Below are positions 45,347 through 56,018 of a stretch of 64,000 bases of DNA, piece by piece. The notes beneath the pieces are model-generated. The model was not told the DNA's origin, did no database searches, and saw nothing but the letters and a program-made list of their open reading frames with translations. Position numbers and translations under genes: made by a program. Origin of the DNA: Onchidella celtica (taxonomy: Eukaryota; Mollusca; Gastropoda; Systellommatophora; Onchidiidae); contig OZ007570.1 in the NCBI GenBank assembly GCA_963931925.1, positions 41,313,687 to 41,377,686 on the forward strand, given 5' to 3'. Every line of letters starts with the position of its first letter. The first letter of the stretch is position 1.

Positions 45347-46525
45347 TGTCACGAGTGGAGCGAGTGCAATTAAGGGGATTGCTACAAAGCGGGTGTAGAG
45401 TAAGAAGGGCTCACGGTAGACAAGTAAGTTAAGCGTGCTGTTGTGAGTAGTGGGAGGGTCTGAATGAGGCGAAAGCGCTGTATTACTATCACTGCAAGTT
45501 AGAAGGTCCTACGGAACGGACCTGTGAATAAGAGCCCATCGGGTGGACATAAGGGGAGCAGTCGAGAAGACTAGTGAGAGAGTCTTTCCAGTGATGACTG
45601 GTATGTAGAACGTTGATTGATTATTATGATTGATGTATTATATTATATTCGTCTATTACCATGATGTAAATAAGTATATGTGAGGAATGTGGAAGTCCTT
45701 GATATTGGATATAGCAATGTGCGCCATGAGCGATAGATGAAAGTGAGTTCATGGATTTGTAGCGCGAGTGAGTAGTGTGTACTCCGATGGAGGTGTGTTA
45801 CCGTAAGATGTGTGGTGAGTGAAAGGTGAACTAGTGTGTGTACGCTTCATGGGTTGTAAGGAGAAGTGGAGTGAATAGAAATGGTAGGGTATTATACCAA
45901 TGTAATGTTATTCTTGTAGGTGTCGAGGACGGGCCGCAGAGCCACCTCGATGAGCACAGGGGATAGGCCAGCATAGGGCCGGAGGCCACACATAGGCCAG
46001 AAGTGAGGCTGTCAGTACAGGACAGTAGAGGCACATAAAGTCGTGGCAGTCAGGCCACGGACAGGGACGTAGATATGAGCGTGAATGTGATAATGCACTA
46101 TTGCCATGTTGAGGGGAGAATGTACTATTGAAATGATAATGTCTATTGAAATGATAATGTGTTATTGCCCTGCTGAGGTGCTAGGGGAATGCTAAGGTGT
46201 ATGACAATAGGAAGGTGATATTGAGAGACTGCGGTGCCAGTGAATTACTAATGTGCTATTAAGACCCTGAGGGGAGAGGCTGAGGCCGAAGTGCCTTTAG
46301 GAGTAACTACCGGATTGTGGATCCGAGGGAGAGTGTGTGTGAGAATAAGGCCGTTGTACGGCAGTTCATTTCAATAATATAATGTATGTAATTGCGCTAT
46401 TATCTGTATAATTATGTTTAATAAATGTGTGAGACTGATGGATTGTTCTGTTAAGTGTTAACTTGTTTGTTCGTGATTGTTGTCCTGTCATACTTATTAC
46501 ATCTCCCAGTTTGGGATTTGTGACA
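45347..46525 (+). mobile_element. Solo LTR, family D, copy 2
   Basis: TGTCACGAGTGG...GGGATTTGTGACA, 1179 bp, flanked by GTGCT (45342-45346, 46526-46530). AATAAA near 46420 precedes the U5-like end. It is close to copy 1 over its full length. Confidence 0.87.
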
Positions 46526-46530
46526 GTGCT

Positions 46531-47352
46531 GTTTGCCACATACAAATCATGCAGTGACGTTTCTTCTTGAAGGCAGCCCCCCTCCCAAACACATCCACAC
46601 AGGCGCCTGTGTAAAATCTTTTATTTTTTGTTTCTTTAAAATTGACCACGCAACAGCGGTAAAACCAGAGAGCTTAGGCCCCGTATTTCTGGTTAGGATC
46701 TTTGTTACCTGTCTTTTGTCTTGATGCGTGTATTGTATTAGTACAGTACTACAGTAGTGGACTTATTCTCTAAGCATCTGACGTGGTGACATCATCAATG
46801 GATAAAGACATTCCCTCATGTAGGGTATGTACTGCAAGATTTGTAGGCCGATTGCTAGCTCATGTGTAATCACACCTGTTGGCTGACTCACTGTCAGTAG
46901 TGTGGAATGACCATTACACAATGGAGGATGACCTCCTCGTATAACCACCCCTGCTCCATTTCACTCCTATTGCAGCCGTGCTTGCGGCTTTGGTTACCTC
47001 TACCCCTTCCCTTCTCCTTCCTTGGGACCACTGCTGCTAACAGTTCTTGAACTGGGCTTTGTTTGTGGGTACCAGAGTTTTCAGCTGGCGAGCGATGAAA
47101 TTTCAGCCCAAACATATTTCTCACTTAAGTACCAACTCCGCTTTTTCAGCACCATCATGCTCAGAGAGTCAATCTGCTTCAGTAAATAAAGAAGCTTTAA
47201 AAATGCACACCTGGTTATAACAGTGAGTGTCACAATGCTACTATTTTTGTTTGAGTATAAACCAGCTCAGCTGCCCAGAATTAATTTTAAAAAGCACATA
47301 AACTTTGGTTATATCAGTTCTTTGTGTGTATATCACAATTAAGATTAAGCCT
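46531..47352 (+). other. Spacer between solo LTR and 4-bp-TSD transposon
   Basis: Contains a SINE-like segment at 46765-46870 and a 76-codon basic ORF (46894-47124, -) of unknown nature. Confidence 0.4.
46765..46870 (-). repeat. SINE-like segment, second copy
   Basis: On the - strand it shares GGAATGTCTTTATCCATTGA-type sequence and a GAGCTAGCAATCGG A-box-like word with 15541-15650. Confidence 0.35.
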
Positions 47353-48189
47353 ACATATCCTTATGCGCGACGCGACATTGAGTCGCTCGAGACCAGTCGC
47401 GCGAAGTGTCTCCTTATGCGCTAAGATTCGCTAGCGAAAATCCGGGGTCAAGCGATGTCGCTCGATCGCTCGAGTCCAAAGTGTCTCCTTATGCGCGAGC
47501 GACGTCTCGTCGCGTGTCAAGTCGGCATATTTGACTTTTTTCTTTGCGAGGATAGACCCAAGACCCACTACGTCAGGATGGTGTAATTGAGCACTTCCAT
47601 CCGCCGAGTCAGGAGTTTCTAAAAATAGTTCGGCGCGCACAATCAAAAACACAGGCATGCTGTCATTACATGCGATTCGTCGTTCGTGTTGATCTTGGAG
47701 AAAATCCTGCACCTTATTTGTAACAGTCTCTCAATCTCTTTTGTTTTGTTTGCCACTCACCGTTCGGAGAACGGGTGCATTTACTAGTATTTGTAATTAC
47801 TGCAGATATAGACAATTATCAATCAAGACTGACACTAGTGGCTGTAAAAGAATATGATGGTAGCACAGGTGAAGGGCTGGCAAGACCTAGCACAACCTTG
47901 ATAGAGACTGTATATTTTTTTCTGAAGTTGTTTTCCAAACAGACATTGCAAAATGCTAAAGTCAAGACAACATATGCCACCACTTTCAAAGCAAGTTAAA
48001 ACATCTACGTTGCACACTCAAGCACAAGTATTCCAAATGCAACTGTTGCACACCGGATGATGTTGTTAATTTGTTCCTGACAATTTGACTGCATCACCAG
48101 GTCAGCCTAAGAAATAGTACATCAAAACAGAAAATTTCAGGATAGAAACTTGGAAAACTGAAGAAGCTGCAACATAAGTAACACTTTCT

Positions 48190-48806
48190 TCTTCTTCTTT
48201 CGTTCACCAAATCTAAATCTGCAGATTTGTTCTTTTAAGAAAATCTATGGCTTTCTGCAGTTGTGACAGAGCACCATAGAGTTTGACATTCAGGTCGGTG
48301 GGTTTGGGCCAATATGTTTCCCGTAGTGCTAAGAGGAGTGTGCAGTTCTGCAATATAATGCTCTGTGTTTTGAGGAGACCGGCTGCACTCACATTTTTAT
48401 AGCAGATGTTCCTATTTCAAACTTTGTCTATTGTGGTGGAGCCTATTGTAGCCAGTTCTTAGTCTGAACAATATCACTTGATCCTCTCTGTTCAGGAGAT
48501 GATATTTATCTTGTTGGTTTATTTTGCTGCCGTCTGTTGTTTTTGATGAGGTTTTTCTTCTTATATTAGTTTAAGAGGCACTGTGGCTGCTCCAAGCCAG
48601 AACCCTCCTTGGCCAGTTGGTCTGCTTTCTCAATGCCTGGCACTCCACAATGTGATGGTACACAATGTGATGGTACACAATGTGATGGTATCCACTGTAT
48701 GACTATCCTGTTTCGATTTCCAAGGTGCGTAAAATATTTCTTCAAGTCATTAAGCTTGCCAGCTTGAAGGGCGGTAACACTTTCAAGTTTCATTTTCATC
48801 TAAATA
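48190..48806 (-). mobile_element. 3' fragment of a LINE with RNase H domain
   Basis: On the - strand: ALQAGKLNDLKKYF, IQWIPSHC, GVPGIEKADQLAKEGS (RNase H C-terminal signature), then frames for REDQVILFRLRTGYNRL and WPKPTDLNVKLYGAL, ending near a (GAA)n tail. It is split over several frames. A 15-bp unit coding VPSHC is tandemly triplicated inside the RNase H motif (about 48652-48695). This is a different LINE group from A, B and C, which have no RNase H. Confidence 0.75.
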
Positions 48807-49176
48807 TTACGGATGGAATTTGGTGAGTTCTTGTTGTTTTTTTAATCGCCTATCTGGTCACTTTTCCTTCTTCATTACCCTTTTTCTGCTACCCTGGTTA
48901 TCTCTACACTTTTCCATAAAATTAGAAGACGTAAATTTCTGGTCTGATGTATGTGAGAACTTCATTCAAAGTTTGCATTTTATACCCATTTACTTGTTTT
49001 AGTCATTGAAATAATCGCACATCTGGCCTCTTTTCCTATTTCATTACTCTTGTTCGGCTACCTTGGTTATCCCTACACTTTTTCATAAGATTAGAAGATG
49101 TACAGTTCCCCTAAGATCTTGTGTATGTAAGAACTTCATTCAAAGTTTGCAGTTTATACTCATTTATTTGCTTTAA

Positions 49177-49606
49177 GGAAGTGTATATTTAGGCCGAATA
49201 CGGCCTATACAACCCGTACTGTGCTATTTGGGCCGAAGGTATTTTAGGCAAGGGAGTGTCAATTGCCACCGCCGAATACGGTGTCCATTGTGGATTCAAG
49301 TGTGCATTGGAATGGTCAGATGGACCTGGGGGCGTGAGGGTCTAGTCAGTTTGTATCAATGGGCAGTAGTCAGATTGACTAATCAGGCGAATAGGGGCTG
49401 GGGCAGCGATCGACGTACCGTCAGTAGCCAACGCAAAATGCGGTAGTATTAGTAATTGACGCTACCGGCTACCGGAAAATGCGGTGGTGAAAGACGCTAC
49501 CTTTAGGCAATATTGTACGGACACAAATTCTGTTTTCAAAAAAAAAAAAAAAAGTCAGAACAGTGCAAACTGCAAACTCGCATTATCGGCCCAAATATAC
49601 CTAGCC
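49177..49606 (+). mobile_element. MITE with 9-bp duplication, copy 2
   Basis: TTGCTTTAA on both sides (49168-49176, 49607-49615). Collinear with 24230-24704; the right inverted end has lost the AATACGGCC part. Nested in the 4-bp-TSD transposon. Confidence 0.85.
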
Positions 49607-50164
49607 TTGCTTTAATCATTAAATCAATTATTTGAATAGATTATCTCTTGTACCATGGCGTAGTGGTCTTGGGATAGACGTTCAAGATGTATGTAGTGCA
49701 AGGAAAAAGTACTACACATGGTGCGCACAATGAATCAGCACACGCAAGATATTTCGACCAATGGCTATGCTTTAAATCAGACACACCTCCAGACAGTCTG
49801 ACGTGACCACCTAGCCGATCGCGACATGACTTGATCTCACGCGATGGTCGCTCGAGAGTAAACGTCACGTCGCGTATAAGGAGATGGCTTCTCACAAATC
49901 TTACTCGATTGATTTTGGAGCTACAACAATCGCGAGCGACTCAACGTCGCATCGCGCATAAGGATACATAAGCTAAGAAGGCTCTCCAGGGCTGCCAATG
50001 ATTCGATTACGGCACTCTTAGGTGTTACAAGCAACCTTTCCCCGTGGTTGACGTTCAAAATTCACTGCATACATCTGCCAATACAAGGATTGGAACTACG
50101 CCAGGTGAACTGTCCATTGCACTCAAAACAATAATAACATTATCTAACATGGACTAGGATTTCC

Positions 50165-50420
50165 AACATAAACGTGTGTGTCATTGGGAAAAGTCACGAC
50201 TAAGCTCATTACGGCAAAATATGGATCTTTTCTCCACTGAAGTTTTCCAGCCACTTTTTGTGATGGACTTCACAGACAGTCCTATTTATATAAACAAGCC
50301 TCAATTGATTTCCGCTAGCAATATTTTGCTCATAATGGCTTGATCTAAATTTGATGCAGCACAAAATGTGTGTCATCAATTACGACAGAGTGTGTGGGTT
50401 GTGTGTCATTCCCCCAATTA
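50165..50420 (+). repeat. Dispersed repeat J, copy 2
   Basis: Uninterrupted homologue of 26560-27440; GATCTAAAT at about 50343 corresponds to the AATCTAAT target used by the hAT-like MITE there. Confidence 0.65.
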
Positions 50421-50880
50421 CATTACGATCAAGTCACTGCATGGTGCAGAATGTCCTGGCAATGTATTTGATGTACATTTATAGAAATTAAAGGGTTGTG
50501 GTGATCTTGGGAATGTAGCCTTTGCCATTAATGTTAAAAAATCATGATAATTAATGTAAAGGATACTGAATACTTCCTAGTTGTAGTGACTATATCTACA
50601 CAGTGTGTCATAGTTACAAGCCTTCTTTTTACTTTTAGAAGCACTTGAACTTGAAGGGCACAGTACTGAAGAATAAATTAAACTTTAATTCTCTTCCATG
50701 AAATGTAACAAATTCTGCTGCAACGCTGCTACAAAAAGGCCTGCCTTATATTCCATAGAAACTGAAAGACTCCTGTTTACTTTGGTTGTAACAGTGACAC
50801 ACACAATTGTACAAAGCAGTGGATAATGTCTTAAAACTCAACAAATATATGTTTTATCTCATAACAGTAAGCATTAAAAA
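50421..50880 (+). other. Intronic spacer; nothing recognised
   Basis: AT-rich, non-coding. Confidence 0.45.
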
Positions 50881-50893
50881 GTCTTGTAGTTGT

Positions 50894-52218
50894 CACCTGT
50901 CACCTGTCGGCTTCATCGTCATCGATGTTAGCTGCTACAGTGGATGCCACGACAAAATCTCCTCCACTCACTCCTGTCCTGAGCTTTCCTAGTTAGTTCA
51001 CTCATTTCCAGCTGACTAACTTTCTTGATGTTATCGTGATATGTAATGGGTGGTCTTCCTTGTTTTCTCTTTGTTTCTGTCTTTCCTTGAAGGATTGATA
51101 TCATAAGGGCCGTGCTTTTGTTTCGGGCTGCGTGGCCGATGTATGCGAGCCTTCTTTTGTTTATTTCAGGTGTTATTCTTCTGGTGGTGCCAAGCTGTTC
51201 TAAGATGCTTGTATTTGTTCTCCGTTCTGTCCAACTTATTCTGAGTAGCCTTCTGTAAAGCCACATTTCAGCTGCCTCCAATCTTGTTATGTCTGACTTT
51301 TTGAGTGTCCAGGCTTCACAACCGTATAGTAGGACTGGCCAGATCAAGCACTTAAGTATGTTCACTTTGAGGTCTGTTGGTATGCCTCTATCCTTCCAAA
51401 TGTTGTTTAGTTGAACCATTTTGTGTTTTGCCATTCCTATCCTTGTTTTTGTGTCCTTTGAGCAGCTTCCATCTTGCGATTTATATGATCCTAGGTATTT
51501 GAAATCAGTCGCTTTTTCTAGTGCTGTTTTGTTTACTAGTATCTCCTGGTGTTCATGGTGCCCTGTTCCAGCATGCATGACTTTCGTTTTCTTAGCATTT
51601 AGGTGTAGGCCTGTTGTCCTGCCCGCTTCATCCACTCTGTGCAACACTCTTTTCATGCTGGTGATGTTATCTGACATAAGAGCTGTGTCGTCAGCGTAGC
51701 GAAGGTTTGTGATGTTTCGGCCTCCGATCTTTATTCCCATATCTTCTATGTCTGCGTTTCTCATGATCTGCTCAGTATAAATATTGAAAAGATGAGGTGA
51801 AAGTATGCAACCCTGTCTGACTCCTTTCTCGATGTTAAAATATGGACAGTTCTCATTGTTCCATCTGATCGTTGCCTTTTGTTCGTGGTATAGTGCAGCG
51901 ATGAGGGTCACAAGGTGTTTCGGGAATCCCATCTTGATCATTATATCGAGCAGGTGGTGGTGCCTAACGCTGTCGAACGCTTTGCTGTAGTCTATGAACG
52001 TGATGAAGGCTTCGTTTCCATTGCTTCTTATCTGTTCAATCATTATTTGCAGTATGAAGAGCATGTCAGTGGTTCCTCTGTTGGTCCTGTAACCAGCTTG
52101 ACAGTCTGATAGTTCCTCTTCTACCTTTGATTTCATTCTGTTGAGTATGATGATGAGCAGGATTTTGCTGGTGTGACTGATGAGGGCGATGGTTCTATAA
52201 TTTCCACAGTCTTTGACA
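50894..52218 (-). mobile_element. 5'-truncated LINE, family B, copy 2
   Basis: Exact 10-bp duplication TTGTAGTTGT (50884-50893, 52219-52228). The 3' end carries two GACAGGT units as its tail (CACCTGTCACCTGTC on the + strand). The 5' end is cut within the reverse transcriptase, at the NVKDCGNYR finger motif. Confidence 0.92.
50928..52217 (-). pseudogene. LINE family B reverse transcriptase, truncated but open
   Basis: The frame is open over the whole 430 codons. In order: DCGNYRTIALISHTSKIL, CQAGYRTNRGTTDM, FIDYSKAFDSV, GVRQGCILSPHLFN, catalytic RYADDTALMSD, KYLGSYKSQDGS, LLYGCEAWTLKK, RRLAYIGHAARNKS, KRKQGRPPITYHDN. It lacks the endonuclease, so it is dead on arrival rather than decayed. It is in sense orientation with respect to STRAP. 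Confidence 0.92.
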
Positions 52219-52287
52219 TTGTAGTTGTAGAGGCCATTAAACCAGTACTGTGTCTCATCACAATAGGTAGTCCAAACTTAATATATG

Positions 52288-53177
52288 TAGCTGTGTTTTT
52301 ATTGCTTAAACAAGACATAGTCTTGCTGTTTTCGCCCTGAGCTGTGCGTACCGATTTGACCCCCTCACAACAAGTGATCGCACAGTGTCGCACCAACATT
52401 GCGCACGTGTTTGAAAATAACTCACACAGAAAGCCAGATAAATGAGGTTTAATCCAATGTATTTTTCATGGTGTTTTAAGTTGAAATTCCCTTTAAAATC
52501 ATCTGCTAAAAGGTTGTTGACCAAGAAACTAGCAGGAATTTTAATGGATCAGGAACAAAATTATACGCAAAGGAATCTCAGCCTTTGTACTATAAGGGTA
52601 TACCAAAATCAAACATGGGCACAGCACCAACTGTTTTTATTGACCCACCCAACACTTGATTTCGCCACCTTAGACCGACACTCAGTGTTAGAGTCAATGG
52701 CGGAACAAAGTTGACCTCCTTTCAATCTATACAAAAAAAATGTAAGAAAACCCCTTTGTTCCCTATGGACTCAAAAACTACTGGACGTATTGAACTGAAA
52801 TTTGGCACACACAATTGTACGATACTGACCAGTGTTCCTATGTACATAGGCATAAAAAAGCTTATGGGATTTGTGAGTTATTCCAATAATGCGATAAGAA
52901 TGGAACAGTAAATTTGCGAGAGCGTTTGATCCGAATTGTACGTTCGTTAACCTATGACCTCTTTCTTTGTTAATCGCTTTTCCACTTCCGGCCCCGGAAT
53001 TCGATTCATAATCACAGTAGTGCCTGTGAGAGCTAGATCTAGCATGCACTGATGCAGCATGCCCCCTAAAAAACGTACTATCGGTAGGCATACAAGTCTC
53101 AAATCGCTGTAGTTTTTTTTATTGGAAATTTATTGTTTCGCTGATTTATCCCCGGCAGGGCCGGGGACCTCAGCTAG
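52288..53177 (+). mobile_element. Helitron-like element
   Basis: The 3' end has a perfect 7-bp stem (CCCCGGC-AGG-GCCGGGG), ACCTCAG, then CTAG followed by T: a textbook Helitron terminus. The last 40 bp match the element at 11331-12038. The first about 300 bp match 63705-64000 at the window's right edge, which sets the approximate 5' side; the exact TC start is not resolved. No Rep/helicase is encoded. Confidence 0.65.
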
Positions 53178-54057
53178 TTTGAAAAAAAACTACAAAACAA
53201 AATTTTTGTCTCTCTTGTAAGTGTTCACAAAAAATTGACGTCAGATGAAGATTGATGAATTAAAAAAAAAAGCAAAATGGGGTGCTTATATATCTGTACC
53301 CCCTGAAAAGAATTGAGTGTGATGTACACCCCCTTGACATGGGAAATGAGAATTTGTAATGCCATAACTCATGAACCATCATTTTATGGGCAGTCAAAGT
53401 TGGACTAAATTCAAGGTGTTTTTTCACTTTTGAAAATGCCACAATTTTCAAAGCCTTTAAGCCAGAATAATAACTTCGGTATCAAAATTCTTAGAAAAGC
53501 AAGCTCCATCAGATTAGACAATAACTGGTTAGTTATAATAAAATGCAAACATAAGTTTGGACTGTTATTTATATTCACAATTAGTAAGTCTGCGTTTCAT
53601 CAGTTACGACTGAGACAGAGAAGAGACCATCCACTGGAATCAACTCTACTACATGTTGCACTCAGTTATCTCCTAAATTTGAAAAACCAATAAACAACTT
53701 AGCAAAGATTACATAAAATTCAGAAAAACCAAGACATTCCTTATTTTGAAGTTTGAGCACATTGCAAAACTTCTGTGCTGACCTTTTGAGAATGGCTCAT
53801 ATGCTGGTCAAGCCAAGAGAACATGTCTGCCATGCTGCGTCAATACTCGTCAGTCTTAACATTGCAAGTATGTCTACTAATCAGGACATCCTGTTCTCTT
53901 TCCTCTTACAATAGGACTGATTAACCACATGAATGCAGAACAGAATATGTCCAAAATTCAAAAAGATCACATAAAGTGGTCTGTGTACTGTCAGTCATGA
54001 TAGGAGTTTGGGAAAATTAAAATAAATCTGTTGAAAATCATCACATGAAATACTTAC

Positions 54058-54157
54058 CGCAAAGTCTTGTCATCACTTGCACTAAGTACTCTATTACACT
54101 CTCTGTTGAAATGCACAGCTTTGATGTTTGAGGTGTGACCGGCAAACTGTTTAGGTT
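54058..54157 (-). CDS. STRAP: STRAP internal exon (WD40 blade)
   Basis: Acceptor CTTTTTTACACAAG, donor TTTGCG|GTAAGT on the - strand. Begins with two bases completing a Glu codon, then PKQFAGHTSNIKAVHFN and RVLSASDDKTL, and ends CG of an Arg codon. The GHTS.IK and LSA.DDKT motifs are those of the middle STRAP blade. The preceding exons (first propeller blades) are not found in 54158-64000, so the next intron is at least about 9.8 kb. Confidence 0.93.
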
Positions 54158-54910
54158 CTTGTGTAAAAAAGAATGGGAAGAGTTTAATAATGACAAAGAT
54201 TTATCTTAGAAAATATTACCTTTGACAACATCTCATGTACATATGGTCTTAGTTAGAGAAATGAACAGACTGTATTTATTTAACATTAAGTGTTTTCATG
54301 AATACATGTCCCACAGCCGAGATATACTTTTCCCAATTCTTCCTTATCTACACTCTCTTGCAGTTTCAGTGTAAGGCAAACCTAAACACTAAATCTGCAC
54401 ATCATCCAAGAGGCTAACTAACATAGAACTTGCTTTTCTAACTCCACACCTGTGCATCATGTTGAACTTCAATCACAGCTGGCACTAACTGCAACCTATG
54501 ATTTCAAAATTGATTTTTTTTTTCCCCTTATTATTACTATTAGTTGAAGTGAAAATGATTTCAAAATGAAACTGATGGACTGAACAATGAATACAACAAA
54601 TATTCACTTTGAATATGAATTCCATTCAAGATTATTTGTAGCAATTCCCATTACAATTTACATGACGTAATTATCATTGTTAACACTACTGCCCCCTTTA
54701 TGAAGCATTACTGCCAACAAAGATGCTCTACACCTTGCTTTCATCATAATTTTCTAACCAATGACACCCGCACTTTATGCCAGCCTAAAAGACAGAGCAC
54801 TAGCAGTGTAACTTTGAGTTCAGTTAGTAATTACTACTGAATTAAATCAATAATTTTTGAGTGACATATGTCCTGGATATGGCAAATGAAACTGGTACAT
54901 GCAGCATAAT
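54158..54910 (-). other. STRAP intron; nothing recognised
   Basis: AT-rich and non-coding. Confidence 0.45.
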
Positions 54911-54913
54911 ATA

Positions 54914-55919
54914 CAGTAGACCTCAAGTATAACTGCCTCGGATTGAACGGGACCTTGGTTACAACAGCATTATAAATTAAAATCCCCATTTCATACACTC
55001 TTCTCGTAAATAAAAAAAAACTTGTTTACAACAGCGGCACATAAAGTCAAAATTGGGCAAAGAGAAAAGATTGTATGTTGCAAAGCCCCACGTGAGAAAT
55101 GAAACCCAAACAATACAAAGCAAACTAAAGAGAGGACAGAAAATACACAAATTTTCGGCCTTCGCCTTTTTCAAGTGAAAAAAAATGAACAATAAAAAAC
55201 ACATAACATAAAGCACACCTCTGATACAGCGGCATTATTCGTTCCGACGGCACGGAATACATTGAGCAAAATGTTGCGCTGCTGAGAGATCTATCAGGAG
55301 ATGGGCAGAAAGGGAATGTGTGTGTGTGTGTGTGGGGGGGGGGGGGATAATGTTAGACCAGTTGCTAGTCCTTTGTGTGAACAGATGCGAGATTGTGTAA
55401 CTGTGGGAGGTAGGGTGGTGGGATGGCCATGCATCGCGGAGGTGGGCGATGACGCAAGACTGGTCACACGTGGTCAGTCCTTTGTGTGCACATATGGCCA
55501 ATCAGGTAAACAGGACACCTAAAAGTAAGGGAGTGGACATTCTGCGCGCGCCTGGTGTGTCGATCTATGCCCGACCAAGACGGTGGTCACTTGCTACGCT
55601 ACCTTTTGAGCCAACGCATCAATATTCACTTTTTGAGATATAGAGAAACTGCACTGTGAGTGTGATATAATGATGGCAACAAAGAAGAGAAACTGAAAAT
55701 GCTTTCTCTTGAAATGAAGGCAAAATTAATTGAAGAGGTGGGCAACGGTGTTAAAAACAAGACTCAGATCTGTAGGGACAATGAAATTTCTTTGCTTCCG
55801 AGACAAGCCCTGTGTATTTATATGAGTGCTTTCCCTTTGACCTTGCCTATAACGGCAAGTCGCTTGGAACGGCAGTTTTGCAGCGGTCCCATGAATGCTG
55901 TTGTATCCGAGTTCCACTG
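54914..55919 (+). mobile_element. pogo-like non-autonomous element, family F, copy 2
   Basis: TA (54912-54913, 55920-55921) flanks CAGTAGACCTC...GAGTTCCACTG; subterminal arms share GTTACAACAGC / GCTGTTGTATCC. Compared with copy 1 it carries a 159-bp insertion (55047-55205) bounded by the 8-bp repeat ACATAAAG. Copy 1 has that site once. A (TG)n G-rich run is at 55316-55346. Confidence 0.72.
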
Positions 55920-56018
55920 TACCAGTTTACCGCTAGTTCAAATTTGATGATTCAGACCAGTTTTCTGTTACAGTTTGTTTCATGAGAGAAAAATAGCGTT
56001 TTTTTGGGAACAATTTTA

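Larger units (their letters stand above)
47357..49965. mobile_element. Unassigned DNA transposon, 4-bp duplication, TIR and subterminal repeats
   Basis: Flanked by ACAT (47353-47356, 49966-49969). Inverted ends of about 35 bp begin ATCCTTATGCGCGAYGCGAC and continue RTTGAGTCGCTCG. Inside both arms a shorter form (CTCCTTATGCGC at about 47410 and 47485; its complement near 49877) recurs, with many CGCTCGAG words. A 93-codon ORF (47431-47712, -) is the only longer frame and has no recognised domain. It hosts a LINE fragment and a 9-bp-TSD MITE. Four-bp duplications occur in several superfamilies (for example Chapaev, Sola1, Academ); I do not assign it. Confidence 0.65.
44659..53799. mobile_element. 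Possible host transposon expanded by nested insertions
   Basis: A perfect 20-bp inverted pair, ATATGAGCCATTCTCAAAAG at 44657-44676 and its complement at 53782-53801, with TA at both outer ends. Between them lie a solo LTR, a 4-bp-TSD transposon (with a LINE piece and a MITE), LINE B copy 2 and a Helitron-like element; together these account for about 6 kb of the 9.1 kb. The remainder (about 3 kb) could be one TA-target transposon. No transposase is recognisable, so a chance or unrelated inverted pair remains possible. Confidence 0.4.

Noticed and set aside
47431..47712. 93-codon ORF in the 4-bp-TSD transposon
   Set aside because: No recognised domain; partly translates the TIR repeats. Kept only as a note in the transposon entry.
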